Assembly (NCBI GenBank): GCA_949358305.1
Contig: OX442315.1
Span: 27,988,427-28,052,426 of the forward strand
Reading direction: 5' to 3'
DNA from: Strigamia acuminata
Lineage: Eukaryota > Arthropoda > Chilopoda > Geophilomorpha > Linotaeniidae
Length of the DNA stretch: 64,000 nt
The translations under genes were made by a program, and so were the position numbers. How positions within the stretch are numbered: position 1 is the first letter of the stretch; every line of letters starts with the position of its first letter. The notes beneath the pieces were generated by a model. The model was not told the DNA's origin and did not search any database. It saw nothing but the letters and a program-made list of their open reading frames with translations. This document shows, one piece after another, positions 14,070-28,317 of the stretch.

Positions 14070-15802
14070 CAGCCCTTCTCATTTTGTAGGTTTCATAAAT
14101 GACGTCACTAATAAATCCAAAAAAATAGATAACGTAAAGCGCTTCACTTCTGAATTTAATTCCTAAAGTTGGTAAAGTGCCTTAAAGATGTATTTCCATA
14201 AGAACAATTTGAAAAGCAGAGCTGAATACGCAGCAGACCACTGACTTACTGCACAAATTTACCATCTTGCCTAGCATTTTCATGGAAGCGGAATCGAATT
14301 GGTGAGTTTGAAGCAGCAATGTCTTTTTTAAAGACGATTATTGAAAAGTGAATAATTTGTAATTGTTTGTGTCCAAATTACACTAGAGTTTTTTTCGATT
14401 GCAATATATTTGCAGATGTCAACATCAGCGAGTTCCATGTTTACAGTCTACTAGACGGTTCAGAAAATACCTTAATAGAGAAAGAGAATTTTGGCCCCCT
14501 AGGTCTAGGTAGATACTGTAACATGCTTGCTGCACAAGAACAAGTTTCTGCGGTAAGAGAGAAACACAAGTTGATGATGACCGCAAGGTCGAAAAGATTT
14601 TTGTTTTCCCGGAAGTTTTTCTTTTAATTGGAACACCCTTGGGTATTGATATTTTATAAAGCGAACACTCATGTGGTAAACCGTCCAAAAAATGAAAAAC
14701 TATCCTCAATTCAAGTGAATGGTTCTTATTTTATGCAAATAGAAAAGCTAATGTAGTAGGTTTGTACTTCGTAATGGTAATTCTGTTTAGATTTGGACAT
14801 TTTTCACATCTCCACAATAAATTCCGCTTTTCTAAAGTGGTGCTAAAGTCACCCATACGAAAAATTTGATATACTTCATTTACTGCGTGTGCTGCAAATA
14901 TGCATGCCATTTTAAATATATTTGCACTTTATACAAAGCGCTGGATTCTAAATGCGCCTAATGCTTCTGGTTATGTTTTAACCCAAGATTTTGCTGCTTT
15001 GCTGCTTCCGACGACTTTAATGAGCTTTTATTACTGAGCTATTATTACTTTTCTTTGAAAACCTTAAGACACTTTAACTCCTCCATATGCGACGCAGCAA
15101 CTATCTGGTAGAAACATATTTGCCAATCTCAAACATACTTTTTGTTTCAAGCTTTTAAGTGCGGTACGCATGTATCCGCCAGGTAATTGTGCTCGTCTTG
15201 GCTTACTATAAAAAATGCATTGCTGTTGGTGCCTTAAAAAAAAACACCTCAACTAAATAATTAACGTTCAAGAGCAGAATAGAAAATACCGGGAAAAAAA
15301 ACAAGATCCGCACAGAGAAAACCAACGGATTAATTCGATTTCCACTAGTAAGGGCGTAACCATACTTTTTCACATGGTAGTCATTAATCTGAAAAAACTT
15401 CTAGTAGCACCAGCAACAAAGCTATAAAAAAAAAACAATGTCGCATTCAAACTGGAACTTTCTACTGTTGAAATTAATTCCCTTGCAATTCTAAAGCATT
15501 TCATGAATATTTTCACAGTAATTATAAAAATAATTACCATATTCCTTCAAAGTATTCGCTCTCGTTTGCAAGCCTTTTCTCCCCGTTCAAATTTAAAGCC
15601 AAATTTCTTTTTACAGTTTAAATATTTATTTCTTTTCAATGCACATTAAAACGCCCATCGAGTTAATGTGGAGGAATATGCTAATACAGCGAGCATTCAA
15701 ATTCACCACCAAATGCACAATTCACAAGTACAGCAATACAGAAATGTATACTACCATATTACAATTTCAGTTTGGAAGATTAGCTTTGAAAATTATTTAT
15801 AA

Positions 15803-16122
15803 CCTAGTAGCAGCGCTTTATTTTTAAAGAAGAGCTTTGCAGCTGAGCCCAATGTAACTGCTCCCGAAGATAGAAACATTTTCATTAAGCGGGCCAAGCA
15901 GATTACCAAAAGGACCTCAGCTGATGCAGGCAGAATAAAAGCCTTATCTGAGGCAGCGGTTGAAGCCGCACTTCTTAATAATATAATATTCAAGATATGT
16001 TTATTTATAATCATAAAAATAAAAGAGCTTTTAGAAATTTCAAAATCTTATATTTTTTTTCGCTTCTTTCGTGTCATTGAGTTTGCTTTTCACCATCAAA
16101 ATCCTTTTATGAACAAAGACTA
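15803..16122 (+). other. Coding-like segment without a start codon (relic?)
   Basis: An open frame of about 105 codons whose first half is richer in G+C than its surroundings and reads like real protein (AAEPNVTAPEDRNIFIKRAK, then RTSADAGRIKALSEAAVEAA). The second half degrades into AT-rich Ile/Phe/Lys-rich sequence. A TTTTTAAAG precedes it and could be an acceptor, but no good donor follows the coding-like part. The family is not recognised. It may be a fragment of a dispersed element or a processed pseudogene inside the intron. Confidence 0.3.
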
Positions 16123-17803
16123 GAAAAATAAACGTGATTGCTTCAGATGTTGCGCACATTTTGTCAGCGACCTTTTTTGCCAATTCAAGCTCGTAAACAA
16201 ACGTGATGTACAAATTACTGATGAAAAACGCACATGAATGAAAAGAAGAAAAAGTTTATGTCAAACTGTACGTGCACAACTTTCATTTTGAACGCAAAGT
16301 CTCGTAACTGGATATATTCTAACCTAACTGAGTTACCACAGCACAGCAGATGAGGAGACAATTGCAAGCCAACTATTATTAAAGCAATGTAAACCTCAAA
16401 AGCCAATCTTTTTTCCTTCTGCATGAAGATTCTTTCCATCAAGCCGCATGGCGCCACCTAAAGCTTTTCAGGCTATTTCACTAGCCAAGAACCACAAGTT
16501 CGCTTTCGTCGTACAGAAAGAACTTTACAACTCAAAGACTAGACATCAAATGAAACACGACAAACCTGCAACTGAAATTTTCCATTTCAAAACAAATAAG
16601 AAGAGAATTTCTAAATTTTATACTTATTGATCTCGTCAAATTTTTTATAGCTCTAATCGAGATCCAAATCGATTGCAACGAAATGAACTTTTTTTATTGT
16701 TATTTTTTATTCTTCTGGGTAAATAAATAAGGACATTTATTGCCGATAGAATTGTATATTATAATATAAACTCCAAAAAATATATGCATTTCCTTTTTAT
16801 GTATTTTTCTACAAACATCAGCAATATGTCTCCATGAATAACGCATTTAATTTTGTTTTCATGGCACATGTTAGGTGTTTATTGCCCGATCTTGTGTAGG
16901 GAGATACAGCACCCCTCATCTCTATTCATGTACATTGCATAATCTTTTATACAAAAGCAAGCATAAAACATAAAGGAGTTTAAAGACACGCTTATAGTTA
17001 ACTCCTTAGACGTGTTGTGTATTTAGTATATTTGTAAAATATTTATTTGCATCTACAATGGACACCGGCAGAAATACTTGGACGTAGGTCAGGTACACGA
17101 ATACATTCCCAGAGGTCTCTCTTACCCTTTCATTGCTTCTATCGATTTTCCATTAAACAACATGGCAGCAGTCAACGGGATAGAAACGAGTAAACAAGTT
17201 GGGATAGACGTTACACTTTCAAAGTCAACTTGATAAGTAAGTAAATGTATACTCCAGAAACAAAAATCATAGTAACACAAATAAATGCCTAAAATATAAA
17301 CATGAAGGATTTTTATTTTTAAATTTTATCTCCGCATCTTGTGCGCAAACTCCATGCAAACACAATGTTTTTCTCTCTTAATTTATTTTATCCCTTATAA
17401 GTATTTAAATAGAATTAATAATTAATTAAATTAAATTAAATTACGTATAATATGTTATACAACATTACCAAAAATGTCGATTACAAAATTAATAAAAACT
17501 CTGATTTTTTTGCGATTTCTGCAGCGTAAAAAAAAAAAAACAAGTGAATCTGTTGCAATGATTGAAGAGTAATAACATCAGGAAATCGCGAATATGAGAT
17601 GAAGCCAGTTGGTAGAGGAAAATATCGAGTTGAAAAATAATGGCACGTTGCCATGGAAAAGAAACACAACAAAGGTTGAGCCATTACTACTGCAAACCAC
17701 AAAACTAGCCCCTAGACTAATATTAAGTTGCTTTCCTTGCATGACAAAGCGATGGGCGAAGCTTAACTGATGTTTTACAAAGTTGCCCGAAAGCTTGAGT
17801 CAA

Positions 17804-17910
17804 TTGAAAAAAAAATAAAAAAAATAAAAGAAAATAATAAAAAAAAAATTTAAAATTTAAAATAAAATTTAGAAAAAAATAAAAAATACAAAAAAACAAA
17901 AATAATTTTA
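17804..17910. repeat. A-rich low-complexity tract
   Basis: About 100 bp of nearly pure A with scattered T (AAAAT and AAAT units). Chance ORFs read from the opposite strand here are poly-Phe/Leu artefacts. Confidence 0.8.
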
Positions 17911-20900
17911 CATGACGATATGTAAATGGCATTGCAATAGCTGCTTCCAAGAATAGAAGCACAATAAAAACACATTTTAATCATGATTCGTTTTAGCATA
18001 TTTTATGCTTTAGTTCCTACAGCATGTACCGCTTTTCTGTAACTGTTTTTGAGAAAAATCCACATTGGAAATGCAATAGACAACTCCATAAAACATTGAA
18101 AAACGTCTATCTAATATCTACATCTGAATGTAAAGATAATAAACGCAATTGCCTAAATCCATTTCTCGCTTGCATGAAGTACACAAAAGACACGCAAATT
18201 CGCCATGGCAAAACTTGCTATTCCGGCAAAGTGCCCAGTAGACAAGAGTACAAAAAAAATATGACAGCAAAAATCGTATTTATTCCCATCATCTTTTCTC
18301 TCTTCCTGCACACATACGATCGATATGTGAGTGCAGCCAAGCGAGTGAATTTTCTCCTCCCTCTTTTCCTTTTCCTTTATTCTGCCCACGTCAACTTCTC
18401 GCAAAGTAGAAGGAGACATCTATGTGGCATCCACTTGACATTCCAGCAACCAAAGTAAATTTCTGACCATTGCCATCATCAATAACCATACAAAACGATG
18501 ATTTGGGATTTCCAAAGAGGAAACAAAAAATCTCCTTTAACCCACAAATTAATCCTCGCACGTGATTTATAGATTTAACATGGTCAAAAAAATTTCAATC
18601 AAAACGAGTGAAAAAATGTATTATTCCCTTAATTATTGATTTTGGCGTATAAAAAGCCTATAACTACTCTTCCTTGCTTCCAAATTAAGCCATCTGTAAG
18701 AAATGGCAATCAATACTTGTGTGCAATGGAGTCCCCATGTTATTCCCGTTCTCAGTCATTAAATTTCCCCACGAGTGGAAGACACTCAAAAGAAAGCTAA
18801 AACAATATAACTGCTGTTGAAGTTGTGGTGAGCAAAAAGAAACGATCAATTTAAAATGTATTTCTAACATTCAACTTCAAGGATAATGCGTTTATAAACA
18901 TTAGAAAAATGCACCAAAAATCGCGAAAAATTTACCAACCCTAAAAATAAAATCATTTTTTCTCTCAACCGCATGGCCGGCCCCATGAATGTTGCAATGA
19001 ATTGACAATTGTTATCGACATAAAATTCCTTATCAGAATTCGGTAACTCGGCCTAACACCATCTCGACACTGCTTGATGCCATCAACACCAACAAACCAG
19101 TTTATTTCCTATGGAAAAAATCGAAAATATTGTTATTTCCGGCAAAAAAAAACACGTTTTTCCGCAAAAGACTTGATACGTGTAATTTAAATGTAAATCA
19201 TCAGCATTTTCGAAAATATGCTGTTATTCCAATTTAGAAAACAAAAAATTCCATTCTTTACAACCACCGCTGAAGGAAATCTCGTGAAAAATATTATGTT
19301 GTAGTAAAGGTCACTCAGTGTACACAGGATGGAAGCTATACTCGAAAGATAAAATTATAGCATAATCTGCGTCGTTCCAACTAAAAGCCTTATTAATTAT
19401 TCACGTTGCGTTTAATGATTTAAGGTAGAACTTTAAACCTATATTACACTCTACTTATAATAAAACTTACCAAAATTATAAATAAATAAAAACAAACACG
19501 CAAAACTGCACAAAAAAAAACAATTTTTCTTTCCCTCGTCACTTAAATCTTGTTAAACTGTCATCACAGGCCGCAACATTTCCAAGCAAATAAAGAAGCC
19601 AGGTATATAATTTTTGAATTTATAATTCATAAAAACAAAATTTTCTGCATTCTGTAATATCATCCGACAGAACCAACTGAAATATCTACGGTATGCGCAG
19701 AACAAACTAAAAAAAAAAAAAAAGAAAAACAAAGAATTAAAAACAAAGTCTACTACACCCTCTTTGGGGAAAACCAACACCAGTTTTTTGGCACCATCCC
19801 AACAAAAAAGAACAAAAATATAGTGAGTGGATCAACTAGCACCACTTTACTCTTAGAGCAGAACCACTTTTAAGGCTGATGTTTTGAGTCAATTTGTTGC
19901 ACTAACCTTTGGCGCCAACAGAGGCCATATGACTGGCAGGCACTTGCACGTATTGGTGCATCATTCTTCAGTTTTATCATTTCCTAGATGCACTCTTCTG
20001 GTTCCACTCTCTTCAAACGAGATTAATTTTCTCCTCCAATTTTTTTCATCGCCTTCTCATTGAAAACCACTCTGTGTCAAACGCGAGGCATAAAAATTCT
20101 AATGACATAATTCCCTAATGGCTAATTAAAACCGACTATGTTTAGTCCTGCCTTTAACTCGGTATCTGTTTTGTGTTTATCGTGTCGAATTTCATCACAC
20201 ACTCCCCCCCAGTGCGACTGTTTATGAACTTTAAACGTCAAAAGACAATCCCCAGACCAAATGTTCAAATTTCATTCATCATTTTACCGCAATTAATTTC
20301 AAAGTTAGAATTTTATAAATTGTTTCAACTTAGAATTGTTATTCTTTTAACTTAAACGCGTATTCTACAAAGGTTTCTTCAACTCGGCACAGCCAATTGT
20401 AGCAATAAAGCAACCTCAATTTTGGCCCAAAGTATCTTTTCTCTATCTGGAAGAATGGATCTAAGGTCATGAGATGGTATGTAATTAAAACTAGCAGCCC
20501 AATCTTTCCTTCTTTACACATCACTCCAAACATTAGTGCAATGGGAAAAGCATCACTGAAACTCATCGTGCTACTGGAATGTTTCACCTCTAATGACATG
20601 TTAGAGTGTAGGAGTAAAGTTCCTCGTAATGGGTCTACAGTAAGCTCGGCGCAGACACTGCCATCTTCGAATGGCTATAGAAGTGCAGCAATCATTACTA
20701 ATTAAAAGATTTAACAGCTGTTTTTTTTTTTAAAAAAAATATTTTTCTAGAACAAAATAACTACTTTTTTAAACACACAATGAATGTGTTTTTCCTAATG
20801 TGTCATCAAATCATGTTTCGTTTTATATTTCCCACATAACTTTAAATAACTTTTTTTTATTACATAAACTTCTTCAAATTTACAAGCATGTCATTACTTA

Positions 20901-23900
20901 GAAATGGTAACTTAAAGGTATTTCAGATTTTAATCACTACGACATTGGAATTTGAAAAAGTATGTAACGAACGAGGAAGACGCAAGCTACATACATATGA
21001 GCTTTTTTTTATTTTGTTGTTTTAAACTCGTCTTTGTTTGAAGCGTTTTGAGGTTTCGCTTTAGGTCAGAATGTTTGTTATCTATAGAGTAACATCGTAT
21101 AGGTAACATTTTTTAAAATTCAAGTTGAAATTATGGATTAAAAGCTGCTAAATTATAATTGTGGTGTATATAAATGATTCCTTAATGATGCTAACCACTA
21201 GCTACATTCGAAAACTCTAGGTTGTGTTCTTTTTTTTCGAAATAAAACAAAAAACAATGTCCATTTTTTGCATTTTCAGCAAATTTATTGTTCTGGCTTT
21301 TTAAAAAAAAACCTTTTGTCGAGACTAAAAATCCGCATGAAAGGAGGTCAGATTTATTTGAACGGAAATTGGCTTTTATCGTAACTGTTGGAAGTCGCAC
21401 AAGGCGGCCATGGCGACGGCCGATCTCCATACAAATATTCCTAATATTTTATCAATCTTGCCCACATTTGTGTAACTGAATTCACAGGTTGTCAATAAAT
21501 TAAGCCCAAACTTTCCAATCTGTAAAGCTTAGAATGATCTACAAATACAAATGTAGTCCATGTTCGTTTCTCATGCAAACATTTGTATTGCGGACGAATT
21601 TATTCAAATTTTTATTTCACTACGCGAGTAATGCCTTAGCCTAAGAACATTAGGTTATCAAAAATTCACTTAAACTCAATTAGTGTTATCAAGCCTATTA
21701 ATACAAAAAAAGTGTTGCCAATCTTCTTTGTCTTGCACCAGAAGAGAATCTAATTGCAGTTGTAATACGTAATGACCATAGTGGTCATGATGTAATTGTA
21801 GTTGCAAGGTCCATCATTAAAAATTTATGTACTACTGACTCAAATTACTATTGGCCTAATTAGAATGAATAAGGCTAATGCAGGGCAACATTTTCGAACT
21901 GATCGCTAATTGCAATTAAATGCACTGTTAGCCTCACAGTTAATGATTCCCCCACTTTTTCAGACAAATTGTCCTTTCAAAAGCTCAGCGATTTTCTTCA
22001 CTTGCAAATGAAGATTATAGATGAGTCAGCAAATACGAATTCGCTGAAAACCTGCAAATGTCATTTAGGCAAAGACAAATCGCACTAACACTTTTTCTCA
22101 AATACACCGCCTGAATTTTTAAACTTAAGCGCCATAATTTCTAATTGTTTATAGAAGACCTATTGCATTCGTCGAAAACATTTGTCCTAATTGCTCTGGC
22201 GCATTAGGCAATGGAAACGTAGATACAGAGCGACCACAAGCGAAAACAAATTAAGGTAAATGTCAGCCAATTGAACATGATCGTGGTATGGCGGAAAAGC
22301 AGCTCAAAACTCAATTATAAACAAACTTGCTCTGCTCTTTCCCTGCCTACATAATTTAATATTTTTCTTTAGCAACGAAGACAGGACAACAACCTACAGC
22401 AACTACTTGACAATGTTATTTTTGCTTTTCAAAACAGTAAATAATTTACGACATGATTCTTCAAATGGATTTTGCAACTCGAAGTTCAAGCCAAGAAACA
22501 AAACTAAATAAAATGAGATTTGGAAAACTACTTTCTTATATAAAATTTCACATCGTATATATGAGAGCTTTTGAACGTCGTGTAATGTGATAGAAGAGAA
22601 AATGTTTAAATTTTTAAGTAATCTTTAAGGAGTTGGCTCGCGTCCATTTTTAATAATTCGTTTTTACTCAATAAATCGATACAAACTTCATTTCAAAACA
22701 CTACAAATTTGTCGAATAATTATTCAGCCACATTGACTAATTTTTTAAACTAAAAACGCAATTTTCACGATCATACAAATTGAATAATCGCAATAAATAA
22801 TTTTTTTTGAACACTTTAGTTTCGCGTTAAAGTTGGATGCTCTTTAATTAATATTTTTCCCCCCTTGATTTTAATTAATCAACGAAATAAGTTGTCACCA
22901 TGTTTGATGGACGTGGCACAAAATCTGCCAAAATGAAATAGGCAACATTAATCTTTTACTTGATCATCATCGACATCCAATCAAGAGCAGGACGAAAGCT
23001 CGTTTGTCACGATGTGGACTTTTACGACATGATAACCGAACTGCTATTGCAGTTACGGGTTCAGTGAGCTAATTCATATTATCACACTACTTTTACTGCA
23101 AAAAAAAAATATGTTGTTGTTTTTATGGATACAATTTTTTAAATCATTGGCGCAAATATTGACACAAGAGATCTTGTTCGCGGTGCGATGCAGCATCGAA
23201 GTGTGGCATTACCAGGTTCAAAGTTCTGGATTTATTGACGGGTTTACCCATGGGTTTACCCCCCAACAAATCCGAGATTAAACATGGCGGACTCACAAAC
23301 AAGTGAAGAAAATATTGCACAACGGCAGCCAATTTTCCAGCTTCATCTAATCTAAAAACTGCGAGGATCAAATACATTTTTAAAAATTTAACATTAGAAA
23401 TCCAATATTTTCTTTTAAAATTTTCATTAAAAACAAATAACGTCAGCTTCAAAGAAAACAAGAAGCTGGAATAAGACAAGACGCCAAAAGAAAACACCAG
23501 CGAAGCCATCCAAGACAATCTATTTAGACTTCATTTTGCTTGTGTTTGACAAACGCAGCTAACAAATAATTACGTTGAGGGGGCTTCTTAGTTCCATCTG
23601 CTGCTTTAATTGGATGCCGTGAAGTGGGGACTTCCTTCCTCTCGTTTCACTTTCACTTTCAGCTTCAGGGTTCAGCTGTTATAAAGTTTCTTCAAGTCTC
23701 AATGCTTTTGAATCTGCCAACTATTTCTCCGCCTTGTCACAAGAGAATCAGATTTATTTCCATGCACTTTACACAAGAAATTCTAACGGGATTCAACCAA
23801 AAAGTTTCAAGTCACATTTGAAATCATAAAATATAGACAAATATAAATTGAAATTGGAAAAATGCAGAAACTCAGATCCCTAGTGAATCTGATCCCACGA

Positions 23901-26900
23901 ATATAAATATTCTTTCTCCAGTAAAATACATTCCATCAAACTTTAATTTTTTTTTCTCCACAAAAATCCTCATTTTATGAGTCAAAGAATTTCGAATGTT
24001 TATTTTATCTGGAAAACGACGCCTCTTAGCCGATGCAACCATGTGACCACTCAACCACTCAACGCATTGAGAAAATGAACTACCAGTGTGGTAATTTAGC
24101 AGCTACTTTTTATAGAATTAAAATAATACGAAAAAAGACAAATTGTTTAGGCTGAAGAATTGTTTTTAACAAGCCTGAAAGTGGCTTGTTTTTATATCTT
24201 GACCGCTGAAATAACACAAACAGTTGAAGCAAAACCCAACCCCTTTATTTGTTTTGCTCTTTGCGTAATGCAACGGCTAAACATGCTTCAATATTTACGA
24301 AATTATAACTACACACAACTGTTTTTAACACCTGTGAGGTTTAAAAACCACATTAAAAAAAATATATGGTTTAAATCAATAATTACAAAAATAAAATTCT
24401 AAAAATCTGCATTGCAAACACAAAAATACATTTAAATTAATTTAAAAACGTATAGTAAACCCATATTAAGCCCATATATCGTTCTACTTGTGCTTTAATA
24501 ATTTAAACCATGTCGGCCATCGAATTAAAACGGCCACAAGCGACAACTATCGTAATAAGGTAATTCATCTTGCGTACATTTCAAAATTATACGATACGGG
24601 TTTATGTTGGATGAAACATTACCTGCAACAATAACTGCCCAAAGCAAATTGTTTATTTTCCTCTAAAGTCGAAACTTTTCGCTCATCTTGGATGTCCTCC
24701 ACTGAAAACACATGACCGCCTTTTGTCGACTTCCGTCATGAATAATTCAACCCAAATTTTCTTTCGGACAATAACACCAATCATATTTAATTACTGCTCA
24801 AAGGAAACATAATCTCGCCCTCTTCGGAAATATCGAGATTCCAATCTTCATCAAATGCCGCCGCCTTTCATCGACCAAAAGGATGTGCGGGTATCGATAA
24901 AAGGGAAAACTTTGGCTGACCCTCTTCTGACCCTTTTACCTTGTAATAGCAAAGCCCCGTATACATTGACAGGTCACGATCTTTGCCTACAGACAGAATC
25001 AATCAGATTCCACGGAGACATTCCTAGGTAGTCCAACTACGCACTAAACCATCAATTGGGACTAAGTAAACGACATCTGTCCAATGTGTACTCGGACCTC
25101 AACTTACCCTAAAGCCCACTACCTTCCGCTGACTTAATATTGAAGATTTTGTGTGCTTTTCATATGACAACATCCAACAAGTATCTAATCCAATTTAGAC
25201 ATTTTGACGTATTAGAACGTTTGCTGTTAAAGTAAATTGAGTTTATCCGTCAAAAGCACAAATTTCCGGCCATTGGCCTTCAGAAATACACATAATTTCA
25301 AACATTCATGAGGAAAGATGAAAATATTAAGATTAACGGATGGGAAAGATGATTTCCTTTGATTTCTATTTTTGCTATCTTTTCCTAACGACCACTTGTC
25401 AAAATAATTTCCAATTTGACATTTCATGTCAAAAAGGATGCGTCTGGCTATCAATATCCCTTCGAAGCCGCATTAAAAAATCAAAACGGTTGTCGGCTAA
25501 CCCGTAATCAATGAAAGAGAAAATTACCATCCGTTATCTGCATCATGACGTCGTAATCGATTCTATATTGGCAATTCGTGTATCTGTTCGTGAATAATTT
25601 CGCCCCCAAACAGCTTTTCCAATCTTCACTTATCAAAACCCAACATCTTTATATTTATATTTATATTTAATCTAGTACGAAGACCCGTAGAAAAATAAAA
25701 ATAGAAAAAACGATCACAAATACCAGATTTCCTGGTTTTGAACTATAAATGCAACTTTAACTTTTAAGTAGTCATCGTAATACGAGTCAGCTTACACGTA
25801 ACCCCATCATCGCCTGGAGAGTTTAAAGATTGCAACTTTCCATGTTCGCAACGCTGAATGGGGCCATTGAAATCGTTCGCGATAGAACTAAAGTTTACAA
25901 AAATTAAACCCTATTCTTTTAGGCTCAAGACAAAGGCCTATTCCACACAGTTTCAAGTGCCGACACGAAATCTTTAGGGGATTTATTCCCACTTCAAGAG
26001 TCGCACAAAAAAAATACTTCTCACACACCAAAAAGCATTTTTTGCCAAATTGAAGAATGCAAACAACTCTTCTCTTTGTCGTTCAAACTCAAGCAGCGAA
26101 ATAAAACAAATAACCAAAATTAGTTTTAAAAAAATATTTTAAAAAAAAAATTTAACCTTTTTTAATTTATTTAAAACGTGCAAATTCCATCCATGACTAA
26201 TCGTACAAGCCAAATCCATGAGTGATAAAGCACACAGGCGAGCGCGAAATGGTAAAATGAGTTAAAAGACCCATCTTCATGAGCAAGCTGAACTTGAAGC
26301 TCACACTCAAACTTGTGCTGCGAACACGAATGGGTCTCTGGGGGCACGTGGACGAGACGGTTGCAATCTGTCCGTCTTGTAGAAGCTTTTATGCCGTAAC
26401 AAATCAGGTCGGTAAGATGCAGCGCACACATTACACAGAGGTAGAGTGGAGTCGGTCTATTAGTTACTCTCTTTTGCTACCATTTTCCCATCTCGTTGCC
26501 CCTGGCAGCCGCCATCACAATCAGATCGTCGATGCAGGATGCATCTGAAAACTCACCGTTGTCAAAAGAAAGTCGAAGAAAAAAAAATCCCCAATTACGT
26601 CAAATTTTTTACATCAAATTACAGACTATAAAAAATTATCTTGTATATTTTTTTCTTATAAAAAAAAAATTGGTCCTTCCCACAAGAAAAAAAATAATCA
26701 ATAGCCAAGCTCAATGGCTTTTCAAGGAACCTGCACGAATGGAAGCAGCCAACTCATGCGCTTAGCATTACGCTGTAAACTTGATTTATGTAGAAGCTCA
26801 CACAAGTTACTCTTTCAAATAATATACTATATAAGATTATGCTTGTATAAAGCAATAAACTGTTGAAAGCGCTCTAAAGATTATTTGTACAGTAAGGTTT

Positions 26901-28005
26901 TTAATATGAAAATGAAAAAAAAAAAGATTGCGTTCACACAGTGACGTTTCACAGTTTGAAATAAAGTATAAACATGCAGTTAATGCCAACACAGCCGTTC
27001 GTGTGTTCATCGTGAAAACCGATAAAGGTTCATTGACCTTTGATGCGCACGGTATACATTCTTTCACAGATCTTCAAACCATTTATTTTTAAAAACAAAA
27101 ATTATGAGCACCTATACTATATTTATTTTTATACTTTAAAAAAAAATATATACGTGCAGTATATTATTCCATTCGGCACACCTGATTCGTGAAAATACAT
27201 CCAACTTCAAGAAATCGCGTGTGACGTTGAGCAAGAGCCGCGTGCCATGTGTACATGTCATTTTTGCCACAAGGATGACGCTTTGATCCTTTGTCTGCCA
27301 CCATCTGCCAAGAGAAAATTTTCCTTCCCCTGACAGATATTATGAAAGTTGGAGACAAATGATCACAGCAAAAGACAAAAAGAAAAAGAAAGAGAAAGAA
27401 AAAAAGACTGAAAAGACTGAAAATTCCAACAAACTTTCTTCGAGATTTTTAAATTACATTCCATTCATCTTTAAACTGATTATAATCGTACAAGCGAACA
27501 GGTAGAAATTTTATTAAAATCCATCTTATCACGCGCACTTATCTCCTTCTCTTGAAAACTCGTCTGACTTGGAGATATCTGCGTGCTCGTGCCCCTCCTC
27601 CCTCCAGCATTTCCAGAGAGAGGTCACGAGCTCCGTCGACGTTTGATTAAATCCCAGCGACTCACTCAGCACACTGGCCGGCTGTAATCACCCTTGCTCG
27701 AGACGTGTAGGCTTCGTGGCCTCTTTCATGCGGTTGCCACACAATTTGCTGGCCGTAATTCATTTGATAGAAAGCCCACTCCCCACCCTTTCAACCCCCT
27801 GCAACCCCCTGCAAGCCCCTCACATAATAACTGCAACGATGGACAAGGCAAAAAACGCACAATTGCGCGCTGCAAATATTTACTCACCCCAATAACCCTC
27901 ACTCAAAAGTGAGGGCAGTGCTGGAACAACCTTCACATGTCTTACAATGTGGACTTTGCTCCACCAACTTATTACACAAGGGTTAAGTAAGTAGAAAAAT
28001 TAAAT

Positions 28006-28317
28006 AACTACAGTTTGTGCCCAGTGTTTTCATACTGAATTCGTACTGCGCAGACGATTTTCTAATTCCAGTTGTTATTTAGCAGTACTAAGCCTAAAGT
28101 TAGGCCTAATAATGCTAAAAATAAGATAAATAAATAAAAATATTTTGGTACTACGTTGTAAATTATTTTAATAATGAGTTTATTGTTGTTGATTTACTTT
28201 ATTTTAGCATATTAGGCTTAATACTGCTAAATAACAACTGGAATTAGAAAATCGTCTGCGCAGAATGGGATGCGCAGTACGAATTTAGCATCAAGATACC
28301 GGGCGCAAACTGTAGTT
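28006..28317. mobile_element. Foldback (MITE-like) element
   Basis: Two arms of about 100-115 bp in inverted orientation flank an AT-rich centre. The outer ends are AACTACAGTTTG on the left and CAAACTGTAGTT on the right. Shared inner blocks include CGCAGACGATTTTCTAATTC, then TTATTTAGCAGT and AAGCCTAA. The right arm carries an extra 13-14 bp containing a second GCGCAG. There is no ORF, so it would be non-autonomous. No clear target-site duplication flanks it, and the superfamily is unknown. Confidence 0.7.

Noticed and set aside
18024-18458. 144-codon plus-strand ORF in CadN intron 1
   Set aside because: No motif, an A-rich AT-type codon set and an overlapping ORF on the other strand; consistent with chance.
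23144-23518. 124-codon minus-strand ORF in CadN intron 1
   Set aside because: Hydrophobic Phe/Leu-rich translation of AT-rich DNA with no recognisable family or splice partners.
26171-26548. Overlapping ORFs of 86 and 89 codons on opposite strands
   Set aside because: Both open by chance in a less AT-rich pocket; neither has a motif or good start context.
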